A stretch of DNA of 64,000 nucleotides, from IMG/VR virus record IMGVR_UViG_3300031999_000006, positions 1-64,000 of that record. One strand, given 5' to 3'. This document shows positions 16,836 to 24,687 of this stretch, one piece after another. How positions within the stretch are numbered: the stretch's first letter is position 1; the number at the start of each line of letters is the position of its first letter. This DNA comes from a virus. The notes beneath the pieces were generated by a model, which had not been told where the DNA came from, searched no databases, and was given only the letters and a program-made list of their open reading frames with translations. The position numbers and the translations under genes were made by a program.

Positions 16836-16875
16836 AAAAAGAGGAAGGGCCATCCCAGGACGGAATGGCCCTTCC
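16836..16875 (-). terminator. intrinsic terminator after major capsid gene
   Basis: An 11-bp perfect inverted repeat (16843-16853 with 16865-16875, GGAAGGGCCAT) is followed on the minus strand by TTTTTC. It directly follows the capsid stop, separating the highly expressed capsid transcript from the glycan cassette. Confidence 0.8.
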
Positions 16876-16902
16876 CCGTTGAACTCAAATTGCCCAGCCT
16901 AA

Positions 16903-18132
16903 TTAGCTCTGGGTGATCGTAACGGTTGCGAGACCGTTGTTCTTCTCATCGGCACCGGAAGCTTCCGACTCAGGAATGACACCATAGGCATACCGACTCA
17001 TCGCACCCCGCGCTCTCTGCGTGAAGTCATCGTTGACGATGTACTCTTCCGAGAGGAACACAGGAATGTAAGGAGCATAGTAGCCGACGGCATACTTCCA
17101 ATCGGCACCGCGGAAGCCAAGGAGGATCTTGTTGGCCGTGAACCACGGATCAACATAAACCTTGTACTTCCCGGCAAGAATGCCCTCATACCGCCAACCA
17201 ACCATGCTCTGCTGATCAGGGGTCGTGGTGGGATCGGCGGTGAACCGTTCGAGCTTGGCGATCCGAGTGAATGTGTCCCCGTCCATGAGGAGCCAGTTGG
17301 GATAGACGTATTTCTTTTTGAAGATCTTGGCGGCCGATTCCGCAATCGCCTCGTAAAGGGTCTCACGATAAGCTCTCTTCTCGATCGTGGTCTTGTCATC
17401 GGTGAGGTAACCGTTGGCGTTCCAATCCGTGTTACCGGCACCGTTGCCCGCCAGGAGGGCGACCATGATCTTCTGGTCGATCTCGCGGGCGATCTCGTCG
17501 ATCACCTGAGGCTGTAATTCGCCCCAAAGATCCAACTTCCACTGCGAACTGAGATCCTGCTGGGACTCCAAAGTCCAGATGGCCTTAAGCTTTTTGATCT
17601 CAGTTTCAACCAACTTTTTCTTCAGTTGGAAGTTGACTTCACTGATCACTCCCTTTTCAAGAGCGTCAGAATAGGTTTTCTCCTGTTCCTTGTCCAGGCG
17701 GTCACCGATGTGGACCCCACCAACGTTGGAGCCATAAAGGTGATCCAACCAATACATATACCCGGAAGGACCCGACAGGGGCTGGACGGAAATAAGTTCC
17801 ATCGCCAAGAGGCGAGAATAAATCCGTCGAACCGCGGGCAGGAGTGCCGTGGTGAACGTGGCGATGCCGGTCGTCAGAGTTTCCTCATGAAGGACACCGG
17901 GCTGATTAAGCGACAATGCCTCTTTGAAGAGAACGCCCTTCATCTCGGAACCGATCCACGCAATCGTGTTGTCATAGAGGATCTCTCTCATGCCCCGACG
18001 GACACCTGTGTCCTTATCGGTTAGTGAAAAGTCGAAGCCACGATCCTCCCGCCTCTTAAAACCCTCGGCTTCATCGAGCCTCATCAATTCTGCCTTTTGT
18101 GCAAGCAGGAATTTCTTGATGTTTTCGAACAT
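16903..18132 (-). CDS. major capsid protein, T4 gp23-like
   Basis: 409 aa, GGAG before ATG 18132. It has the gp23 lineage pattern: LAMELISVQPLSGPSGYMYW near residues 109-128, then LKAIWTLESQQDLSSQW and ELQPQVIDEIAREIDQKIMV. It is preceded by a gp21-like protease/scaffold gene, the normal order. IGSE at residues 60-63 fits the gp21 cleavage pattern (I/L-small-x-E) and lies close to where T4 gp23 is cut (after residue 65). Mature capsid would then start near residue 64; that is a prediction. Assembles with the HK97 fold. Confidence 0.82.
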   Translation of the reverse strand: MFENIKKFLLAQKAELMRLDEAEGFKRREDRGFDFSLTDKDTGVRRGMREILYDNTIAWIGSEMKGVLFKEALSLNQPGVLHEETLTTGIATFTTALLPAVRRIYSRLLAMELISVQPLSGPSGYMYWLDHLYGSNVGGVHIGDRLDKEQEKTYSDALEKGVISEVNFQLKKKLVETEIKKLKAIWTLESQQDLSSQWKLDLWGELQPQVIDEIAREIDQKIMVALLAGNGAGNTDWNANGYLTDDKTTIEKRAYRETLYEAIAESAAKIFKKKYVYPNWLLMDGDTFTRIAKLERFTADPTTTPDQQSMVGWRYEGILAGKYKVYVDPWFTANKILLGFRGADWKYAVGYYAPYIPVFLSEEYIVNDDFTQRARGAMSRYAYGVIPESEASGADEKNNGLATVTITQS

Positions 18133-18147
18133 GTTGTACTCCGTTCG

Positions 18148-18933
18148 TTACTTCTTGATCTTAAGGACGGCCTTGGAGTATTGCTCCAACTCGCCCTTGT
18201 ATCCAGCCTTCAGGGCGGCTACCCATCGGCTCTTCACTTGATCCTCAGTCAGACCAGAGGCCGGACCTTCGGGGTCAGTGATGTGTCCCTTGTCGTCGAC
18301 TCCGGACTTTCGGATCTTGGATTTCTCCTCCTCCGCTATCCGGGCACTGATCGCTTCCTTCGTGGAGGCAACCTTAGCCGCAACTTCCTCAACCTTCTCG
18401 ATCAGGGGATGCCCCTCTTTGATCAACTCCGCCTCAATCATCTTCTTGTACTCAGGGGTTTCCTTTTCCAGTTCGATTTTCAGGGCGTCGGTGATCGCCT
18501 TCTCGTTTGCCTCCTTGGCCTCAGCGACCGCCCGCACTTCCTTCTCGGCCTTCAGTGCGGCATTCTCAGCCTTGAGGGCCTCGAGTTCCGCAGGGACGAC
18601 CGGAGGTGGTTCCACTTTGGGCGGATCTGCCACTCCTACAGGAGGATCCGCAACCACCGGAGGATCAGGATCCTTTTCCTTGACCGTTTCGGGAACAACG
18701 CCCTTAAGTTCGCCAAGGACGGAGATGGCATTGCGAATACCCTCGGAAACTGCCTGCACCTCTTTCTCATAGGCCACGATCTTCTCCTTCAGGCTAGCAT
18801 TCTCTGCCTCCAAGACAGCGAGCTTTTCCTTCAGAGTTTTGACCTCCTCTCTTAGAGCGACAAGCTCTTCGTCGAGAGGTTTGAGGAGTTCAGGTTGTGC
18901 AGTTCGAAGTTCATCCAATGTTTTAAATAACAT
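18148..18933 (-). CDS. nested scaffold protein from internal start (predicted)
   Basis: In-frame ATG at 18933 (Met197 of the fusion) is preceded by AAAGGAG with 6-base spacing, one of the best ribosome sites in the region. It lies exactly where the protease domain ends and coiled-coil scaffold begins. The product would be 261 aa. The arrangement parallels the Nu3 scaffold nested in lambda gene C. Not proven: the ribosome site could be fortuitous. Confidence 0.55.
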   Translation of the reverse strand: MLFKTLDELRTAQPELLKPLDEELVALREEVKTLKEKLAVLEAENASLKEKIVAYEKEVQAVSEGIRNAISVLGELKGVVPETVKEKDPDPPVVADPPVGVADPPKVEPPPVVPAELEALKAENAALKAEKEVRAVAEAKEANEKAITDALKIELEKETPEYKKMIEAELIKEGHPLIEKVEEVAAKVASTKEAISARIAEEEKSKIRKSGVDDKGHITDPEGPASGLTEDQVKSRWVAALKAGYKGELEQYSKAVLKIKK

Positions 18934-19521
18934 GGTATCTCCTTTGTCATCGTTGGAATCCTCGTCGTCTTTTAGACGCGATTCCATCATCCGGCGAACC
19001 CCGGCATCGGGGACGCTGGGCGTAAGTACAAAGTCACCGGGTGACTTAAGTTGAAAGTCATCGTTGATCTCATCAACTTGAATTTTCTTTCCATCGACTA
19101 CCTCTTCCTTTCTGGTGGTGGTGCCGAACCCGCGGGAACTCATCCCGATGTGCCCACCATACTTTATGATCGCCTGGGCATTCCGCCCACGTTCAGTAGG
19201 TAATACCTTGACGACACCAACACACTCACCATCCTCTGCCATCTTGGCCGATTCCCAGAGATGACTAACATCATCAATCTCGGCATCGTTCTGTGGATGA
19301 TAGGAGGCACCGTAGACTGCTCCCTTATCCATGAGTGGAGAGAGACGTTCAATCTCTCGCTGTAGAATTTCCTTAGAGTAGCGCCGACGATTACCATTGA
19401 TGATCCCAGCATGTTGCCACTTGACCTCAACTCGCATCACTCTCTCTTTGGTAACCTCGTCAACGATCTCCTCAAGGATGGTACACTTAGGAGCCGAGAA
19501 TTCCAAAAGTGCTTTCTTCAT
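18148..19521 (-). CDS. prohead protease-scaffold fusion, gp21-like
   Basis: 457 aa; ATG 19521 overlaps the upstream stop (TAATG). Residues 1-180 match the T4 gp21-type serine protease: NGNRRRYSKEILQREIERL, His75 in GASYHPQ, and Ser128/129 in HIGMSSRGFG. Residues about 197-457 are charged coiled coil with a Pro-rich linker (DPDPPVVADPPVG), typical of an internal scaffold. The fusion would place protease and scaffold together in the prohead. A strong internal ribosome site suggests the scaffold is also made alone (see 18148-18933). Confidence 0.78.
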   Translation of the reverse strand: MKKALLEFSAPKCTILEEIVDEVTKERVMRVEVKWQHAGIINGNRRRYSKEILQREIERLSPLMDKGAVYGASYHPQNDAEIDDVSHLWESAKMAEDGECVGVVKVLPTERGRNAQAIIKYGGHIGMSSRGFGTTTRKEEVVDGKKIQVDEINDDFQLKSPGDFVLTPSVPDAGVRRMMESRLKDDEDSNDDKGDTMLFKTLDELRTAQPELLKPLDEELVALREEVKTLKEKLAVLEAENASLKEKIVAYEKEVQAVSEGIRNAISVLGELKGVVPETVKEKDPDPPVVADPPVGVADPPKVEPPPVVPAELEALKAENAALKAEKEVRAVAEAKEANEKAITDALKIELEKETPEYKKMIEAELIKEGHPLIEKVEEVAAKVASTKEAISARIAEEEKSKIRKSGVDDKGHITDPEGPASGLTEDQVKSRWVAALKAGYKGELEQYSKAVLKIKK

Positions 19522-20123
19522 TATTTGCCTCCCGCCGGTTCCTCAATAGGAACGTAATTGATAACTTGCCGAACCTTCTTGGGCTCACCATCGAACACGA
19601 TCTCGCCATCAGAATCAATCACGTACTTGACCTGGTGGTAAATGTTAGGAGGATCCTGACTAACCGCAACCATGTGGGTGGCCGCATCATACTTCTCCCT
19701 CTTACGGAGGAGGACAGCATTCTCCGACCAGTCATCCAACCAGAAGTCAGGAAACTTTGTCTGAACCACACGATACAGACGATCACGAAGGGACTGGAAC
19801 GCCTGTTCCGAAAGCGTCTTTAGTTCCTGGTAACGAGTGAAGAGACCAGACAGTGCCTCTTCCGTTGCCGCTTCAAAGGATCCTTTGACTTCGTTGTCTT
19901 TGATCCATGCCTTCGCCTCATCTTCTGTAAACGACTTGATCGGAAAGCGAAGAGCCTGAGGGACAAAGGTACCTTTGTCTTCACCCTTCAAGTGCCCCCA
20001 GATAATACTGATCGTCTTGGGCACAACGACCTTGTTAAAAAGCTTACCGCCTGCGGTTGTTCGAAACTCATCGAACTTGCCCGGATCCTGAAGGCGGAGG
20101 GAATGTTGGTTAGGGTAGGGCAT
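19521..20123 (-). CDS. phage head-associated protein with XkdF-N-like module
   Basis: 200 aa, AAGGAG before ATG 20123. The first 85 residues (PYPNQHSLRLQDPGKFDEFR, then ALRFPIKSFTEDEAKAWIKD) belong to a module I know from proteins encoded beside phage protease or head genes (XkdF-type N-terminus). The rest is charged and helical with a C-terminal beta segment. It lies directly upstream of the protease gene. Function not established; head assembly or maturation is likely. Confidence 0.5.
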   Translation of the reverse strand: MPYPNQHSLRLQDPGKFDEFRTTAGGKLFNKVVVPKTISIIWGHLKGEDKGTFVPQALRFPIKSFTEDEAKAWIKDNEVKGSFEAATEEALSGLFTRYQELKTLSEQAFQSLRDRLYRVVQTKFPDFWLDDWSENAVLLRKREKYDAATHMVAVSQDPPNIYHQVKYVIDSDGEIVFDGEPKKVRQVINYVPIEEPAGGK

Positions 20124-20392
20124 TACTTTTCTCCTTCTTTAATTTCGACACAACCAGACTTGATCTTTTCAAGAATGGCGGCAGATTCCAATTTGTTGTT
20201 AGCGGCCCTCTTCACGAGGAAGCCAGCAAACGCACCAGTGAGAGCACCGATGGCTACCGGATAAAGGCGCTCAATAGCGGGGGAGTAAGCGGCTTCAATT
20301 GTTAAGAGATGGAAATTTACCAGATAGAGGATTAGCGCGGCGCCGGAGTTTATCGAAACTTTGAAACCAACGTTAAGATTATGCCACTTCAC
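20123..20392 (-). CDS. small membrane protein, possible holin
   Basis: 89 aa, GTG start at 20392; its stop overlaps the next start (TAATG). Two hydrophobic segments (about residues 15-32 and 44-62, the latter VAIGALTGAFAGFLV) are followed by a charged C-terminal tail. Size and topology fit a class II-type holin, and RlpA and spanin-like genes lie just upstream. Only a weak ribosome site precedes the GTG. Confidence 0.5.
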   Translation of the reverse strand: MKWHNLNVGFKVSINSGAALILYLVNFHLLTIEAAYSPAIERLYPVAIGALTGAFAGFLVKRAANNKLESAAILEKIKSGCVEIKEGEK

Positions 20393-20471
20393 TACCTACG
20401 ACCTGGCTACAGGCATACTCGTTGCCTTTGCCGGGCTCATATATACTGTACTGATTGACTGAGTTGATCAT
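20379..20471 (-). CDS. possible 30-aa peptide
   Basis: Begins MINSVNQYSIYEPGKG after AGGTTGAAAAC. It ends 14 bases inside the next gene. It fills the only gap between two small membrane protein genes. It may equally be an untranslated leader. Confidence 0.25.
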   Translation of the reverse strand: MINSVNQYSIYEPGKGNEYACSQVVGSEVA

Positions 20472-20483
20472 GTTTTCAACCTG

Positions 20484-20639
20484 TCACTTTATCTTCTGGT
20501 TGATCTCTTCCAACTCGTGGAGGATCATACACAACATGGTAACAATGGCCCAGAGGCCACACTCAACTAGCTTGTCTTGCACAAGGAACAGAATCGTTCC
20601 CACTGCTGAAAGTGCACCAAGGATCTTTGTAGTTTTCAT
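20484..20639 (-). CDS. small hydrophobic protein, possible holin/antiholin
   Basis: 51 aa, ATG at 20639 overlapping the upstream stop (ATGA). One or two short hydrophobic segments (ILGALSAVGTILFLV and GLWAIVTMLCMIL) are followed by a charged C-terminus. It sits in the lysis-like cluster. No family recognised. Confidence 0.5.
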   Translation of the reverse strand: MKTTKILGALSAVGTILFLVQDKLVECGLWAIVTMLCMILHELEEINQKIK

Positions 20640-21382
20640 TTCTTCACCAAACTAAACACGACCACTGTCACGAGAGTTCCTACTCCCAAACCAATGCCCG
20701 TGTTCTTCAGGAAGGACAACCTCAACTTCTTATTCAGATCCTTGATCGTGACCTTCGCCTCAACGAGGGTCTTGACTGCTTCATCTCGTCCAGCAATAGC
20801 GATCTTGGTTTGCCCTTCCGAAAGGGAAAGGTCAGTTTCCAATGACTTGATGGTGGAGTCCTTAGTGGTGATCTGCTCCAGACGATTGATGGCGAGTGAG
20901 AAGTACGTATCCCGATCCTTAAAGATTTCTAACGTCTTCTCTCCGCCCGGGCGGGTCAAGGAGAAATGCCACTGCCCACTGATGAATGCCTGAACTTCTG
21001 ACTGACCAATCCACTTGCCCATCTGCTCGGCAACCTGAATGTCAGACATTAACTTAATCTGCTTTTTGTATTCAGTGTTCTCAATGATCAGTCCCTGATT
21101 CGACCGCTCAAGAATCTGATTCTTTGCGGCGTACTCAAGGCGCTGTGCCTTCTCCGAATCTCTCTCAGTCTGGAGACTAGCAATCTGAATGTCATCCTTT
21201 ACCACACGACTGACCAGATCATTGATCTTGGCAATCAGATCATTGACTTGCTTCTGAAGTCCCGAATTGGCATGGCCGGTGCCTACGTAATAGGCTACCC
21301 CACCCACTACCAAAAAGAGAACCACCGCTAGTACGATGAGAAGCTTTTCCATCGACGACGCCTTCGTTATTTGAATAGTCAT
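20636..21382 (-). CDS. coiled-coil membrane protein, spanin-like candidate
   Basis: 248 aa; ATG 21382 overlaps the upstream stop (ATGA), with GGGGAGG upstream. There is an N-terminal membrane segment (LLIVLAVVLFLVVGGVAYYV), then about 170 residues of helical coiled coil, then a second hydrophobic segment (TGIGLGVGTLVTVVVFSLV) at the very C-terminus. A periplasm-spanning coiled coil in a lysis cluster suggests spanin function. Known i-spanins lack the second segment and u-spanins carry an N-terminal lipobox, absent here, so this would be an unusual form. Confidence 0.45.
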   Translation of the reverse strand: MTIQITKASSMEKLLIVLAVVLFLVVGGVAYYVGTGHANSGLQKQVNDLIAKINDLVSRVVKDDIQIASLQTERDSEKAQRLEYAAKNQILERSNQGLIIENTEYKKQIKLMSDIQVAEQMGKWIGQSEVQAFISGQWHFSLTRPGGEKTLEIFKDRDTYFSLAINRLEQITTKDSTIKSLETDLSLSEGQTKIAIAGRDEAVKTLVEAKVTIKDLNKKLRLSFLKNTGIGLGVGTLVTVVVFSLVKK

Positions 21383-21669
21383 ACCTGCCTCCCCTTCTTC
21401 GTCCAGGGGCCAACCCCACCAACAATCACTCCCCTTTTCTCCTTCCGTTTTTTGGCGGCTTCCGTTTCATAGCCGGTCACGAAAAGTTTGAGGAGACTAG
21501 AACTTCCATTAGCGATGGCCCTGACCACCAGGTGGGGATAGTACAGGATCCGTTCCAAGACATGGAAGACAACTCGGATGACTACCAAGAAGATAATGAA
21601 GAACCCGCCGACAACAAGGATAAACAAACCCAAACCGATGTTGCCGAGTAACTTAAAGAATTTCTTCAC
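21379..21669 (-). CDS. membrane protein of lysis cluster
   Basis: 96 aa, GTG start at 21669 with AAGGAGG 6 bases upstream. It has a long N-terminal hydrophobic region (IGLGLFILVVGGFFIIFLVVI), possibly two helices, an amphipathic middle, and a basic C-terminal tail. It lies directly after the RlpA-like gene. Could be a holin; no family recognised. Confidence 0.5.
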   Translation of the reverse strand: MKKFFKLLGNIGLGLFILVVGGFFIIFLVVIRVVFHVLERILYYPHLVVRAIANGSSSLLKLFVTGYETEAAKKRKEKRGVIVGGVGPWTKKGRQV

Positions 21670-22185
21670 CTACGGCCTCCTTGCTAAAACCGATACTGGT
21701 GTGTACAGTGCATAGTACCGCACCTCCACCAATCCTCGTTCAATGAAACCCAAACGTTTTGCTAATCCTTCAGTCAAGTCAATTGATCGTCCGTCAATAT
21801 AGGGACCACGATCATTGACGACAGCCGGGACCATGCGTCCGTTCATGGTGTTTTCGATGATCAAGACGGTCCCGAATGGTAAGGTACGATGGGCAACGGT
21901 AAAGCCATCCTTTCGGAAGATCTCTCCGTTAGCGGTGCGGTTTCCAGCCCGCTCTTCCCAGTCACCATACCACGATGCCACACCGACCATAGGAACGGGG
22001 AACGACTGCTCTAACGTCTCAACGCGCTGTTGAAGTTCCTCAAGAGTGGCCTTGATCGTACCGAGCCTGTCCTTGTTCTCGCTAACATCTTGACTGATCT
22101 GCCTCATGGCTGAGTTCCCGAGGAACATGCCTAAGGACAGGATCAAGAGGAAAGCGACCGCAAAGAAAAGTCCAGTTCTCTTCAT
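21670..22185 (-). CDS. RlpA-like lytic transglycosylase, candidate endolysin
   Basis: 171 aa. An N-terminal membrane anchor or signal-anchor (residues 5-22) precedes a short coiled coil and an RlpA double-psi barrel: GVASWYGDWEERAGNRTANG, AHRTLPFGTVLIIENTMNGR, VVNDRGPYIDGRSIDLTE. The conserved catalytic-type Asp and His (D in NDRGP, H in AHRTLPFG) are present. RlpA proteins cleave glycan strands lacking stem peptides. First gene after a consensus promoter and upstream of membrane proteins, so a lysis role is likely. Confidence 0.7.
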   Translation of the reverse strand: MKRTGLFFAVAFLLILSLGMFLGNSAMRQISQDVSENKDRLGTIKATLEELQQRVETLEQSFPVPMVGVASWYGDWEERAGNRTANGEIFRKDGFTVAHRTLPFGTVLIIENTMNGRMVPAVVNDRGPYIDGRSIDLTEGLAKRLGFIERGLVEVRYYALYTPVSVLARRP

Positions 22186-22233
22186 TGGTCACCTCACTAA
22201 GATTAGGGAGTCGAGTTTCTCGCCCATGCTGAT

Positions 22234-22263
22234 ATTATATAGCATAAGAAATCTAAGTGTCAA
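22234..22263 (-). promoter_or_regulatory. consensus sigma-70 promoter
   Basis: -35 TTGACA (22258-22263) and -10 TATAAT (22234-22239), both perfect, with 18 bases between. It lies in the 92-base gap between 22278 and 22185 and would drive the lysis and capsid genes. It is the best host-type promoter in the window. Confidence 0.85.
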
Positions 22264-22277
22264 GCATTACTTTACAC

Positions 22278-22646
22278 TTACTGTTCTGGCCCATATAATG
22301 GGCATTCATAGACAGGAGTAACAAGACCGAAGGCCTGATCAACGGCGAAGAGAACATTTGCGATGTGACAGTTCTTCTCCCGTTCCTCTGGCTTGAACCT
22401 TGCACAGTTCCTAAAGCATAGGCAGTGGTCTCTATGCTTTCCTGCTAGTTCCTCATCAGCCTTGACTAGGACTCCGTGATGCCGATACTCAATGATCTTT
22501 CCTGGCATTTTTCTTTCCTTTCTTTTTAATGGACCCATGATCATCTTATCCATCGCCTCACTCATGGCCTTCATATAAGCAGGCGCCTGCAGGCTCATAA
22601 GGTAGCACGCTACACAATTGCACTGCTTCACAAATATAATCTTCAT
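22278..22646 (-). CDS. cysteine-rich small protein
   Basis: 122 aa from ATG 22646 (AAAGGTGG upstream). A second good start (AAAGGAAAGAAAA before the Met of MPGKIIEYRHHG, at 22508) could give a shorter form. Cysteines occur as CNCVAC near the N-terminus and as HCLCFRNCARF with later NCHIAN and ECPLY, the pattern of a small metal-binding phage protein. Function unknown. Confidence 0.55.
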   Translation of the reverse strand: MKIIFVKQCNCVACYLMSLQAPAYMKAMSEAMDKMIMGPLKRKERKMPGKIIEYRHHGVLVKADEELAGKHRDHCLCFRNCARFKPEEREKNCHIANVLFAVDQAFGLVTPVYECPLYGPEQ

Positions 22647-22658
22647 GGATTCCACCTT

Positions 22659-23657
22659 TTACTTTAACGGTGTATCTATCAGTACACACGATGCTTCCTT
22701 AAAGGCACTTTCCTGCAGATAGACCTTGAATAACTTGGCCGCACGAGCACCGATCGCTTTCCGTGCTTCCTTCGTGTCCATGATCTCTTCACCGGCCTCA
22801 CGCACGACGTCACCGATCATGGTTTTGATCACTATACCAGTGTGCTCAATCGAAAAGGGAGTATCCGCCAACGCGCCATAACTTGTGATCGCATCCATCA
22901 CATGCTGTAGTCGCTGATCGGTGACCCACTCTGTAGCGATTGCCTGAGCATCTTCAAGTGCCTGCCGTTTGGTGGGATCGACTTCCCTCTTTGTCATAGT
23001 TTCGGTGAACTCAGGGCGCTTGTGTTTTGCGATCACCCGTTCACCACTATTCTTCTTGACTTCAAATAGGGGGCGAAGGACAATGCCTTCTCGAATGTGC
23101 CCAGGACCCATGCCATTCCTGATTGCTTGCACTGAGTCGGCATCCCGTACCGAATCAATTGCTGACATCACCGCTGGAATCTTATTGTAAAAGACAAACT
23201 CCAGACCCAACTTCCTCACCACTTCCTCAGCATCAGGTACCTTCAACCAGGAGTGCCCGATCTTGACTTCAAAGGCAACGAAGCGAAGTTCCTTTCCATA
23301 GGTCTTGCTCATACCTTGACACTTGCCTCCGTAGGCCTCACCATAGACATAGATCTCCACGTCTCCCTGAGGGGGACCAGGCAAGATCTCTTTGAACTTT
23401 GCCAACAGGGCTTCTTGATCAAAGAGGGCAACGAACGTCTCGTGTTTCTCGCCTCCGGAGAAGAAAGTCACTTTCTCCGTAACGAGAGGCACGGGATAGT
23501 CACTCAGATGCTCCTCACCCACGCAGGATGGGATCTTAATCTCCCGAGTAAACCGAACGTGCGCTGAGGTACCATGAATCTTCTCCATGGCATAGCATTC
23601 CTTGAAGTCAAGGATGTCTTGGTTTTTGTAAAGATTGTCAATGTGCATGTAACTCAT
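22659..23657 (-). CDS. RNA ligase (Rnl2-type nucleotidyltransferase)
   Basis: 332 aa, ATG 23657 after AAGGAG. Motif I is AMEKIHGTSAHVRF (Lys of KIHG is the predicted adenylated residue). Further motifs are YGEAYGGKCQG, a hydrophobic strand VAFEVKI, HIREGIVLRPL (motif IV) and VIAKHKRPEF (motif V). A helical C-terminal domain follows. It would seal RNA nicks, for example tRNA broken by host defence nucleases; a tRNA gene lies 1.5 kb upstream. No polynucleotide kinase is seen. Confidence 0.75.
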   Translation of the reverse strand: MSYMHIDNLYKNQDILDFKECYAMEKIHGTSAHVRFTREIKIPSCVGEEHLSDYPVPLVTEKVTFFSGGEKHETFVALFDQEALLAKFKEILPGPPQGDVEIYVYGEAYGGKCQGMSKTYGKELRFVAFEVKIGHSWLKVPDAEEVVRKLGLEFVFYNKIPAVMSAIDSVRDADSVQAIRNGMGPGHIREGIVLRPLFEVKKNSGERVIAKHKRPEFTETMTKREVDPTKRQALEDAQAIATEWVTDQRLQHVMDAITSYGALADTPFSIEHTGIVIKTMIGDVVREAGEEIMDTKEARKAIGARAAKLFKVYLQESAFKEASCVLIDTPLK

Positions 23658-23848
23658 GGTTTCTCCTTCAGTACTATATGCATTCCTAATTTGACGAATC
23701 CTGCATAGACGCAAATCCTTGGAGCATAGAGGCATGACCAGTAGTGGAAAGATAGACCAAAGCCCCAACGATATGGATGAACGTCAACTGTTCCGACGAA
23801 TCTCCAGAAACTGAATGAATACTGGAGGGCCTTGGGCTTGATGATCAT
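23654..23848 (-). CDS. small hypothetical protein
   Basis: 64 aa; both ends overlap neighbours by ATGA. Rich in aromatic residues (FSFWRFVGTVDVHPYRWGFG). No family recognised; conserved tight coupling supports it being translated. Confidence 0.45.
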   Translation of the reverse strand: MIIKPKALQYSFSFWRFVGTVDVHPYRWGFGLSFHYWSCLYAPRICVYAGFVKLGMHIVLKEKP

Positions 23849-24147
23849 GACTTCCGTTTCAATGCCCTAAGGTTGCGCTGTAGTGCCTCGCCCCTCAAGC
23901 AGAGAGGGGTTCGATGCCACATCTTGTATATTGATTGACGAAGGGCTCGCTTCTTACCAGAGAGAAAACAGGCGGCCTCCTCCCATCCGTAGTTCGGATT
24001 GCGACGATCCCGCTTATGGTACAGTCGGAAGGACGGACACTTGTCACTACAACAAGTGTGCTCGAGGCCGTCACGAAGGATGGCTCGGTGGATGACTATC
24101 CGTCTATTCACCACTGTCCATAGGTAACGCGGTGTGCCCATGATCAT
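23845..24147 (-). CDS. small basic cysteine-containing protein
   Basis: 100 aa, ATG 24147 overlapping the previous stop (ATGA); a longer in-frame start (24192) lies inside the upstream gene. Basic, with HTCCSDKCPSF and later single cysteines. No known family. Confidence 0.45.
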   Translation of the reverse strand: MIMGTPRYLWTVVNRRIVIHRAILRDGLEHTCCSDKCPSFRLYHKRDRRNPNYGWEEAACFLSGKKRALRQSIYKMWHRTPLCLRGEALQRNLRALKRKS

Positions 24148-24251
24148 CGCTCGAAGTAAGGGCCAACTCGCTTCCCGGTGAGGATCTTCCACAAGGCGGC
24201 GAGGAGACCGAAGATGCCGAGGCCCAGGAGAACCTTATTTCGTTTGGTCAT
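24144..24251 (-). CDS. 35-aa single-TM membrane peptide
   Basis: Begins TKRNKVLLGLGIFGLLAAL: basic N-terminus, one membrane helix, basic C-terminus. Separated from the upstream stop by TC in a TGATCATG junction, and overlapping the next start. No strong ribosome site. Confidence 0.4.
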   Translation of the reverse strand: MTKRNKVLLGLGIFGLLAALWKILTGKRVGPYFER

Positions 24252-24253
24252 GA

Positions 24254-24475
24254 TCAGCACTTGTGCCGGTTCAGACTGCCTGGCTTGTGATAGGCCCTGG
24301 TGTCCAGATGGTTGGCTTCGACCGCGTGCCGGTACCCCGCCTGCCTATGCTCCAGACGATTCTCCACCATCGAAGGACCTTTGTGCCGTGGGCGGGCCCG
24401 CTGGGCAACGAGAGGCTTAGAAGCCTCTTCCTTGACGTCTCCCGGCATCAATTCTTCACTCTGCTCATTGCTCAT
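24254..24475 (-). CDS. small hydrophilic protein
   Basis: 73 aa. The second of two adjacent ATGs is preferred for spacing from AGGAG. Acidic N-terminus, basic His/Arg-rich C-terminus, probably disordered. It overlaps the upstream gene by 11 bases. Unknown. Confidence 0.45.
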   Translation of the reverse strand: MSNEQSEELMPGDVKEEASKPLVAQRARPRHKGPSMVENRLEHRQAGYRHAVEANHLDTRAYHKPGSLNRHKC

Positions 24476-24641
24476 CATATCTCCTCTCAGTTATGACTTC
24501 TTGCGCTTCCTTGCGCCAACTCTTATCTCGGCGAGCATAGTTGCGCTTCTTCTCTCGGTAGGCACGAGTGTCGGGAGGTAACTCCCGCCCGTGTCCTTTG
24601 ACCAGTTCCATCCGAGTGATGCGAAAACTGTCCTGACACAT
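24465..24641 (-). CDS. small basic protein
   Basis: 58 aa, ATG 24641 after GAGGAG, directly downstream of a promoter at 24659-24687. Strongly basic middle (AYREKKRNYARRDKSWRKE), suggesting nucleic-acid contact. First gene of a short operon of very small genes. No family recognised. Confidence 0.55.
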   Translation of the reverse strand: MCQDSFRITRMELVKGHGRELPPDTRAYREKKRNYARRDKSWRKEAQEVITERRYDEQ

Positions 24642-24658
24642 CCTGTCTCCTCATCATT

Positions 24659-24687
24659 ATTATATGAGATTCTTTCTACGAGTTCAA
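24659..24687 (-). promoter_or_regulatory. sigma-70-type promoter
   Basis: TTGAAC (24682-24687) and TATAAT (24659-24664) with a 17-base spacer, ahead of the gene at 24641. It overlaps the 3' end of the upstream gene. Confidence 0.75.
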
